A stretch of DNA of 40,592 nucleotides, taken from contig CALSCP010002524.1 in the NCBI GenBank assembly GCA_943704425.1, positions 5,049 to 45,640 on the forward strand. Reading direction: 5' to 3'. Source of the stretch: Ministeria vibrans ATCC 50519. Its lineage: Eukaryota > Opisthokonta > Filasterea. The notes below the pieces were generated by a model, which did no database searches, was not told the origin of the DNA, and was given only the letters and a program-made list of their open reading frames with translations. A program made the translations under genes and the position numbers. This document shows positions 35,101 through 40,592 of this stretch, one piece after another (position 1 is the stretch's first letter; every line of letters begins with the position of its first letter).

Positions 35101-36095
35101 TGTGTACCTTTGACAACTGGCAGAGCCTTTCTCGCCGGCGTAGGACCCCTTAGCTGCAAAAAGAATGCGCTTCATTACTTTTGTTCGTACGTCGTGTGTT
35201 GATAGTCATTCACTTACGACATGCAGAACACTTTGAGAAACCACCGAAGGCAAAGGTGCCAGCGGCGCACTTGTGAGGTTGGCCAAAGCCGGCTGGACAC
35301 TCGTGCCCACTTGGGCACGGCAAGCACCCCGTGATGGTTGAAAAACTTCCAGCGGAGCACAGCAGACGTGTTGGGCGGTGAAGCGGACCTGAAGGAACGT
35401 CTCCACCGGCCCGCTCCCGCTCGCAACGGGCGCCGTCAAACATGGGCGGGCAGCGGCAGACGGGGTTGCCATCAACGACGACACACATGCCGTTGTTGAG
35501 GCACGGCTTGCGGATGCATTCATTCTTCTCAAAGCATGAGGGAGAGCTAACAGTCATTGCGACATTGCTCAACGAGAAGGCTACAGCAACAGAGAAAGGA
35601 AAAAAAAAGGTTTTTGGTGATTTGCGTTTGTGTGACACGGAAAGCCGTATCAAGGGCATGAGCACATGCACTGTGAATGAGACACAAGCCTCCCATGTCA
35701 ATCGCGGGGGCGATCATACCTTCTGTGTGCCAGAGGTCGAAGGTGAGAGAAGTGGCGTTTGTGGGCAGCTGAACGACCAGTTGACGATGATGCAGGGCAG
35801 CGGCGGGGCCGTCAGCGCTAGTGTCGCTCGTGCCAGGGAGTACAAACAGAAAGACGCCAGATGGAGTCGCAATCGAGAGCGCGAAAGAGACGTCCGTCGC
35901 GTCGGATGAAAACGTTAGGGTGATAGTCCCCTCTTCCGGAACGCGCGACGAGACAGAGTACTGGGGGAACTCCTCCGCGGAGCCCCCCGGGTGTTCATGG
36001 ACTGTATCCCCGTCAGTTCCCGCGGAAGCGAACCCACCCAACAGACGCAGAGAGCTGGGGCGGGTGCGAAGCTGACAAACACATTTGGAAAACAT
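14200..36095 (-). CDS. Giant (~7,130 aa) modular, probably secreted Cys-rich protein
   Basis: The exons, in transcript order, are 35720-36095, 35218-35580, 35108-35153, 34724-34949, 17886-34656 and 14200-17807; the phases agree at all five introns. Domain order by approximate residue: N-terminal beta-rich region (1-125); EGF and GCC2/GCC3 units (130-420); MAM-like domain (423-655); EGF array (655-986); eight TSP1 repeats (1123-1586); unrecognised region, EGF triplet and second unrecognised region (1586-2371); GCC2/GCC3 array (2371-3670); large unrecognised region (3670-4815); C2-like (to 4950); discoidin-like (to 5163); LamG-like (5442-5630); a six-Cys repeat array (5635-6359); GGSEPx repeats (~6650-6760); amphipathic tail. 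No transmembrane helix is evident. The modules indicate an extracellular matrix, adhesion or coat protein. The ATG at 36093-36095 is provisional: it gives no signal peptide, so an upstream exon may be missing. The 16.8-kb exon is remarkable. No close named homologue is recognised. Confidence 0.83.
14205..15300 (-). other. C-terminal region of the giant protein, unrecognised
   Basis: The region starts with a charged, probably helical stretch ([20 protein letters not shown]), flanked by RRR clusters. One isolated six-Cys-type unit follows, with [15 protein letters not shown] at about 14690-14790. The last ~110 residues are Cys-poor and amphipathic, with alternating hydrophobic strands such as [19 protein letters not shown] and [12 protein letters not shown]. 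The alternation resembles that in the earlier unrecognised Cys-poor regions of the protein. No family could be named. Confidence 0.6.
15312..15645 (-). repeat. 18-bp tandem repeat encoding GGSEPx units
   Basis: About 18 hexapeptide units of the type [12 protein letters not shown] or GESEPA are encoded by an 18-base DNA repeat with higher-order periods of 36 and 54 bases. On each side lie short Ser-Glu runs (ESESESE at ~15645-15665 and ~15700-15720). This makes an acidic, flexible linker between a folded domain and the C-terminal region. The DNA similarity between units points to recent expansion. Confidence 0.92.
15740..16515 (-). other. Folded Cys-poor domain after the six-Cys array
   Basis: About 255 residues, including [26 protein letters not shown] and [12 protein letters not shown], with a beta-rich pattern. 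The layout (Trp- and Phe-rich strands, [18 protein letters not shown]) suggests a jelly-roll carbohydrate-binding-type fold, but I recognise no family. It separates the six-Cys array from the GGSEPx linker. Confidence 0.45.
16515..18765 (-). repeat. Array of ~14 six-cysteine repeats of an unrecognised type
   Basis: Units of about 45-55 residues follow the pattern C-x-[FY]-[TS]-G-x-x-D-[FILV]-P-x-G-x-x-C, then x4-5-C, a loop often containing NG-x-A-x-C, then x4-C-x3-C. Examples are [45 protein letters not shown] and [15 protein letters not shown]. The array crosses the intron at 17808-17885, which splits one unit ([15 protein letters not shown]) in phase 1. It is not EGF, TSP1, TNFR or GCC2/GCC3. 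It may be distantly related to small disulphide-rich modules such as EB or dickkopf-type domains; that is only a guess. Confidence 0.8.
18780..19345 (-). other. LamG/concanavalin-like domain in the giant protein
   Basis: The domain begins [14 protein letters not shown] and ends with [20 protein letters not shown] and [13 protein letters not shown]. The pattern W-x-H-[VL]-A-V, then DFYVDG, is typical of LamG and pentraxin/concanavalin-like jelly-rolls. It usually binds glycans or matrix proteins. Confidence 0.7.
20180..20790 (-). other. Discoidin-like (F5/8 type C-like) segment
   Basis: The segment has [29 protein letters not shown] and [19 protein letters not shown] followed by FSVEGQND. A beta-sandwich with conserved I-[RS]-E-[IV]-x-[FV] and a strand ending in the bound-surface loop is the usual form of discoidin-type domains. 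The match is weak and only a profile search can settle it. Confidence 0.45.
20820..21215 (-). other. C2-like domain
   Basis: The segment has [46 protein letters not shown] and [10 protein letters not shown], followed by GYSTVTLAP. The order L-x-V-x-x-A-x-x-L-P, Y-x-x-V, T-x-P-x-W-N-E matches C2 domains, which bind membranes, often with calcium. The calcium-binding Asp residues are only partly present. A C2 domain inside a protein that looks extracellular is uncommon but known. Confidence 0.72.
21220..24655 (-). other. ~1,150-residue Cys-poor region of unknown fold
   Basis: The first part is beta-rich, with amphipathic strands ([35 protein letters not shown]). The middle, at about 22380-22720, is a run of amphipathic helices ([39 protein letters not shown]). 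A basic run of eight Arg lies at 21997-22020. The mixture resembles lipid-binding proteins in style, but no family could be named from the sequence. Confidence 0.55.
21997..22020 (-). other. Eight-arginine run (possible convertase site)
   Basis: Eight consecutive Arg codons (AGA, CGA x4, CGC x3) follow NE and precede GQSAGDD. In a secreted protein this is a strong candidate for furin-type cleavage, and it lies at a break between a helical part and a second helical part of the unrecognised region. Confidence 0.6.
24660..28556 (-). repeat. GCC2/GCC3 (ephrin-receptor-like) Cys repeat array, ~1,300 aa
   Basis: Roughly forty Cys-rich units occur, such as [36 protein letters not shown] and [17 protein letters not shown]. 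The pattern C-x2-G-x-[YF]-x(8-12)-C-x2-C is that of GCC2/GCC3 domains found in ephrin receptors and in many large protist surface proteins. The N-terminal half is regular. From about 27000 downwards the units become shorter and more irregular. A Cys-poor insertion lies at about 26460-26720. Similar units also occur near the N terminus (34640-35340). Confidence 0.88.
28560..29480 (-). other. Unrecognised region between EGF triplet and GCC2/GCC3 array
   Basis: About 305 residues. The first part is beta-rich and amphipathic ([46 protein letters not shown]). The second part is charged and likely disordered, with basic clusters HRRRDD (~28955-28970) and MRRRMD (~28710-28730). No family was recognised. 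Confidence 0.5.
29484..29846 (-). repeat. Three EGF-like modules
   Basis: The modules are [28 protein letters not shown] and [15 protein letters not shown], each followed by the usual C-x-C and G-[FY]-x-G-x-x-C end. They follow directly after a helical stretch that comes after the basic site GRRRRLTED. Confidence 0.9.
29850..30910 (-). other. Unrecognised Cys-poor region after the TSP1 array
   Basis: About 350 residues, with long hydrophobic-rich segments ([40 protein letters not shown]) and few Cys. Basic sites GGRRRGAY (~30437-30454) and GRRRRLTED (~29995-30020) mark it. It resembles in style the other Cys-poor regions of the protein. Function unknown. Confidence 0.5.
30912..32302 (-). repeat. 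Eight thrombospondin type 1 repeats
   Basis: Eight units start with W-x-x-W-type motifs, such as [54 protein letters not shown] and [14 protein letters not shown]. Most are followed by G-x-x-x-R-x-R and a six-Cys TSP1 frame. TSP1 repeats bind glycans and matrix proteins and carry C-mannose and O-fucose in animals. Degenerate first and fifth units suggest old expansion. Confidence 0.93.
32711..33705 (-). repeat. EGF array (about seven full modules)
   Basis: The modules include [55 protein letters not shown] and [14 protein letters not shown]. Several have the DxD-E start of calcium-binding EGF. Two carry insertions in the second loop. The array ends in a short [10 protein letters not shown] unit. 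Confidence 0.93.
33706..34400 (-). other. MAM-like jelly-roll domain
   Basis: About 230 residues with FEQDFD near the start, [23 protein letters not shown] and the end motif [14 protein letters not shown]. The pattern of an initial DF-[DE], a central strand with F-D-x-H and the closing W-G-[IF]-D-N-V-x-[VI] is seen in MAM and related anchor-type jelly-rolls. It lies between an EGF-like unit and the EGF array. Confidence 0.6.
35017..35060. repeat. (AAT)7-(ATT)7 inverted repeat in a giant-gene intron
   Basis: An AAT run passes directly into an ATT run, making an almost perfect palindrome of about 44 bases. It lies in the middle of the 158-base intron 34950-35107. In RNA it would fold into a hairpin. 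Confidence 0.9.
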
Positions 36096-36100
36096 TCCAC

Positions 36101-36123
36101 AAAAAAAAAAAAAAAAAAAAAAA
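36101..36123. repeat. A23 homopolymer at the start of the giant gene
   Basis: The run is T23 on the coding (minus) strand and lies between the PXA-PX stop codon and the first giant-protein exon, followed by CAA repeats. It may be the polypyrimidine tract of an intron whose acceptor is GTCAG at 36072-36076. Its length is error-prone. Confidence 0.9.
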
Positions 36124-36153
36124 CAAAAAAACAACAACAACAACAACAATCAA

Positions 36154-38418
36154 TCAAAGATGAACATGGAAAAAGCATGTAGTCATCGTACTCGGTGTGC
36201 TGGCAGCGGGTGAACTGTGGCGGTGTTCGGGTGGAGTAAAGCTACTTGAGCTGCTGCGTCGTGGCAAGTCAACGGTCATACGGCGCGTCTCAGGGGGTAG
36301 CGTCGTGGTCGTTGTCGTCACGTCCGGCTGAGGGAGCGTTGCCTTTCCACGACGACTCGAACGAGCAACCGCAACACGCCGTGAAAAAGTTCGAGCCATT
36401 CGTGCCACATAGGCAGACATGGCGGCGTCGGTGTCGACCTCTTCGAGCAAGAGAACGCCCAGGTCGTTAGCAGTGGACGCATCGGAGGAGGAGGCGGCGC
36501 CTTGAGCGGAGGAAACGGTGCGCAGAAGCCGACCGGGAGCCAAGGCAACCGCCTTGGCCGCAGATGTGAGCAGACGCCAGGGAGCAGAGAGAGATGAGCG
36601 CGGAGCGGACGGGCCATTGGATGCTGCGTACATGGTGTCGACGAGTGTCGGGTCAAGAAAGTCGCGTAGTTCGGGTGTGCGCACAGCCTCAGGATGAGAT
36701 AGAAGCTCGAGGAGATAGCGATCAAGCTGTTCGCGTCGATCGTTCAGGTAGGAGCCTGTCATGCGAAGCAGACCGGCCGCGACAACCCAACGACGAGGGA
36801 ATCGTGGCGTGGCAATACCGCGGGCACGCAGAGCACCGTTGAGCGCGTCAAATTCGCGAAACCGTCGAGGCACGAGCCAGCCACAGACCACTTCGGAGGT
36901 GGCGGGGTCCACCGTGTTAACACGCACGGCAAACACAGCGTAGTCTTTGTCGGTGCCATGCTCGTAGTAGGGCACCGACACACGATAGGCACTGCCGGCT
37001 ACAAGCAGCGCTGTCGACGGTCGCTGTGGCCCGTCATCGTCGTCGTCCAACGGCGGCGTGTGTGTGCTGTCCCCTCGCCAGATGGGCCGTATCGGCACGG
37101 AAGTGGTGCGCAATGTGCCGACGCTGAAGAGCGAGTCAGTCTCGCTAGCGTCGAATGTTGTCTCGTTGCCCGCGTCGCCCTCGTCGGCGGCCACATCAAA
37201 ATCGGACTTGCCTAGCGTCTCAAGCTGTGCCCGGCCTTCGGGTGTGGTTGGACGCAGCACGTCGCGCACAATGCGGTACATCTTGTCAGGGGCACTATTT
37301 TTGTTTTTTTTTTGGTTTTGTGATTTGTTTTAATTCGTGTTGTTTTTTGCAAGTGTTGTAAAGCAATATTGTAATGGGGGGGTGTCGTTAAATAAATTGG
37401 ATGATGATCAAAGTTGAATCAAGGTTGAATCGAGGGATGGATGGGTCAATATTGGATGAATAGGTGGACGTATCAAGATTGAGATTGGATGGATTGGTCT
37501 AAATTGAATTGACGGATGGATGTATGGATTTTTTTGAGTGAATTGATAGACCCTCCTCCTCCCCAACAACTCCCACTACTACTAATAATAAAACAACAAT
37601 ATTGATTATTTTTTGTACCTGAGGAGCGCGACGAGCGGCATGAGAGCGTTCTTGGCGAGCACCTCAGCGAGCAGACGACGTCCAGGAACGCACTGACGCT
37701 CGGCGGGTGGCAAGGCCAACGTCAAGAGCAAGTCAATGGCCTCTTTAAGATACCGATGTTCGTGCTCAATCGACTCCAGTGCCCGATGAAGGCCCTTTCC
37801 AGTCGAGAGACACACATAAACACAAAAAAAGTTATTATTATTATTATTATTGTGTTTCTCGTCTGTTACCTCGCCTCGCCCTAACGAGTCAAAGGAACCC
37901 ACGGTGGGACTTAGGACGGTCGACGAAGTCTGTGCATCGCGGCGTGCGACGTCGGCGTTGGATGCGGAGCGTCTCTTGAGCTGTCGGTCTCGTCGGTGCA
38001 ATTGTTCGACGCTGCTCGCCCTCCGATAGCGCCGCACAAACGCCGCATACTCGTGAATCACATGCGCCACCAGCACCTGCACGCTCTGCTCGCGGCTGCG
38101 CTCAATCAGCACCTCCAGCAGGCGCGTCAGGACCCGCTCAACACCGCGCGGGAACGACGCGTCGGTCGACAGATCGCGATGCCACGCGTACACAAACCGC
38201 TCGACGATCAGACCAAGCACCCGCTTGATCGCACGCTCTGCAGGGCTTCCCTGTGCCCGCATCGCCTGCTCAAAATCCTCCGCCGCTATTCGTTTGACAA
38301 GTTCTTCACGCTCCCATCGTAATCGCACCACCAGGCGTCCGTGCGCCGCAACCAGCGATAGCACCGCCACAACAAGCACGATCGCCACAAGGAGCGTCGC
38401 TATGAGGGGGAAGTTCAT
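36154..38418 (-). CDS. PXA-PX sorting-nexin-like membrane protein
   Basis: The exons, in transcript order, are 37870-38418, 37619-37794 and 36154-37294, giving 621 residues. One N-terminal transmembrane helix (LIATLLVAIVLVVAVLSLVA) is followed by a PXA domain (about residues 55-250, ending LMPLVALLSAPDKMYRIV). The PX domain (about 340-455) has RRFREFDALN, the Arg-rich phosphoinositide-contact motif, and RREQLDRYLLELL. The C terminus is Ser/Thr-rich and disordered. PXA-PX proteins of the SNX13/14/19/25 and yeast Mdm1 group sit in the ER membrane and touch endosomes, vacuoles or lipid droplets. Here the RGS and nexin-C domains are missing, so it is closest to a shortened SNX19 type. Intron 1 (37795-37869) would read through in frame, but it carries an (AAT)n tract and good splice sites. 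The stop lies about 60 bases before the giant gene's candidate start. Confidence 0.88.
37295..37618 (-). other. Intron 2 of the PXA-PX gene with GGAT/GAAT-like repeats
   Basis: This 324-base intron, the longest in the gene, holds diverged units of GGATGGAT, TTGAATCAA and GATTGGATGGATTG between 37395 and 37530. No coding frame continues through it. On the transcript strand it starts GTACAA and ends AATAG. Confidence 0.7.
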
Positions 38419-38673
38419 AATAATTATGAAACTTCAAACTTGAGAATTGAGATTATAAGAAAAATAATAAATGAATAGTTTTTTTATTTATCGACTTCTC
38501 TTGGTTGAGATTGTATCACCACGCATCATGCCATCCAGTTTGGGTCTCAATGCTAAAACCAAGCGCGAGAAATATCGCGTAGGATTGCAAATTTATATAT
38601 AGAAAACCTGATTTTGAACTTTCTTCGCTGTCTCTCGCTCTGCCGCTCCCTCCAGTTTGCCACTCTTGCCGAG
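38419..38673. promoter_or_regulatory. Short divergent promoter region (255 bp)
   Basis: The region separates the start codons of the minus-strand PXA-PX gene and the plus-strand small membrane-protein gene. It must hold both promoters. A TATA-like element (TTTATATATAG) lies at 38592-38602, about 72 bases before the plus-strand ATG. A short inverted repeat, CGCGA-6-TCGCG, lies at 38564-38579. Coordinated expression of the two genes is possible but not shown. Confidence 0.6.
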
Positions 38674-39759
38674 ATGGAACGACGGTTAGAACTGATCGTT
38701 TGGGACGATCCAGAGGAGCGGAAGGTTGCTGAGAGGCTCATCCAGGTCACAAACTTCTCTTTTGTGTCTCATGTCGTTTTTTTGTTGACTTTTGTTCTGT
38801 TCTGTTTAGGCTCACAAAGACCAGACGTACCACGGCGTCTATTGCATCCGCGAATTTAAGCCCTACTATCACATGTCCTTTCTTGGCGATGCCTTTTTTT
38901 TCTTTCAGTGGTAAGTAAGAAATGAAAATTTTACATCATTATAATATTTTTATTATCATTATATTTTTTGTTATAATAATTATTATGAATTGCCTTGTCA
39001 GCTCACTCGTTTCTTGAATGCCCTAACTCTGGGTTGTATTCTTCTTCTAATAATAATATAATTATATGAATTGTCTTTGCAAACTCGCTCGTTTTTTTTG
39101 TGCAATCCTACCAACATAAAAAGTATTTCTTCCACACATTCTCCTATTTATTTTTTGTTTTGCATATAACTCTTTTTCCTTTTCATGCTGTTCATCAATT
39201 TGTATTTTGTATCACACGTTCCAGTCAGTGTTATATGTCTCACACTGGTTCTTGCAAAATTGCACTTTTCTCATTACAAATAAAATTTAATGTTTTTAGG
39301 GCCCGCGTTCACTACAACGGAGGCTTTCGTTACAGCCTGTCGCGATGGGGTGACCGAGGTCGCTGCTGTGCAAAAACCTTCTATGTGCTCTCGTGTCTTG
39401 CCTGCGTCGAACAACTCGGCTACTTGTTTCTCTTTATGCTCTCCTTCATCATGATCCTCTCGGCAGCCTTCATGGAACCCATCATCATGCTCTGTGGCAT
39501 CCTTTGCTGCTGTGGCATACGTCGAAAGAAACAAGGACACACCTGGGACACGGTCACAACCATTCGCTGGACCAACCTGACCGACTCTGATCTGCGCGTC
39601 TACGGCAAAGCAGACCCCATCAAGTACACCAAGGCGAACAGTCGCGCCGAGTGTCTCTCCTTCAATATCCCCCCAATGATGCAATTCCTCGCTGGCATGA
39701 AAGACGAACGCGACTACATCTACGACATTGCCGACGACGAAGAGAAGCAGAATTTGTAA
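38674..39759 (+). CDS. Small membrane protein of unknown family
   Basis: The exons are 38674-38745, 38810-38910 and 39300-39759, giving 210 residues. Frame is kept through both introns; the second is 389 bases and AT-rich. The N-terminal half is soluble, with aromatic-rich segments (HGVYCIREFKPYYHMSFLGD, HYNGGFRYSLSRWG). A hydrophobic region of about 45 residues (~86-131, FLFMLSFIMILSAAF then IIMLCGILCCCGI) can form one long helix or a two-helix hairpin. It ends in a CCC cluster next to basic residues (IRRKK), a typical site for palmitoylation. The C-terminal ~80 residues are soluble and acidic at the end. I recognise no family. Dense conserved-looking aromatics suggest a real protein. Confidence 0.75.

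Positions 39760-40592
<833 letters not shown>

Noticed and set aside
36071-37294. Fusion of the PXA-PX gene with the giant gene
   Set aside because: They are on the same strand and very close, but the good donor near the PXA-PX end has the wrong phase, the other is weak, and the topologies (cytosolic PX, extracellular Cys modules) do not fit.

Overview
This window is nuclear DNA of a eukaryote. Its genes carry short GT-AG introns that are AT-rich, often with (AAT)n, (ATT)n or poly-T tracts, against GC-rich exons. Three proteins are chromatin, ribosomal or transport proteins of clearly eukaryotic type. All three standard stop codons behave as stops. Long EGF, TSP1 and GCC2/GCC3 arrays beside compact gene spacing suggest a free-living unicellular eukaryote, perhaps a holozoan relative of animals. 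I cannot name a species.

Left part (1-9.8 kb). The window opens in an (AAT)n tract inside an intron. The 3' part of a plus-strand gene follows, encoding a type I membrane protein with about 20 EGF repeats. Next come two plus-strand chromatin genes, head to tail: a DOT1-type histone H3K79 methyltransferase and LEO1, a subunit of the Paf1 elongation complex. These two work on the same step, transcription-coupled H3K79 methylation. LEO1 converges on ribosomal protein uL15 (RPL27A) on the minus strand.

Middle (10.7-36.1 kb). All genes are on the minus strand. A LIV-1-type ZIP zinc transporter (five exons, 850 aa predicted) is followed by a giant modular protein of about 7,130 residues. Six exons encode it over 21.9 kb, and one exon is 16.8 kb long. 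From the N terminus it has GCC2/GCC3 and EGF units, a MAM-like jelly-roll, an EGF array, eight TSP1 repeats, large unrecognised Cys-poor regions, about 1,300 residues of GCC2/GCC3-type repeats, and C2-like, discoidin-like and LamG-like domains. It ends with a new-looking six-cysteine repeat array, a GGSEPx tandem repeat and an amphipathic tail. No transmembrane segment was seen, so it is probably secreted, but its first exon and signal peptide are not resolved.

Right part (36.1-40.6 kb). A minus-strand PXA-PX sorting-nexin-like membrane protein is divergent from a small plus-strand membrane protein of unknown family, with a 255-bp shared promoter region. The window ends in another (AAT)n tract, so both ends look like assembly breaks at microsatellites.

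The most novel material is the giant protein: its domain order, its undescribed Cys-rich repeat, its large Cys-poor regions and its regularly placed basic cleavage-like sites. All exon structures were inferred by reading splice sites and frame continuity; no transcript data were available.
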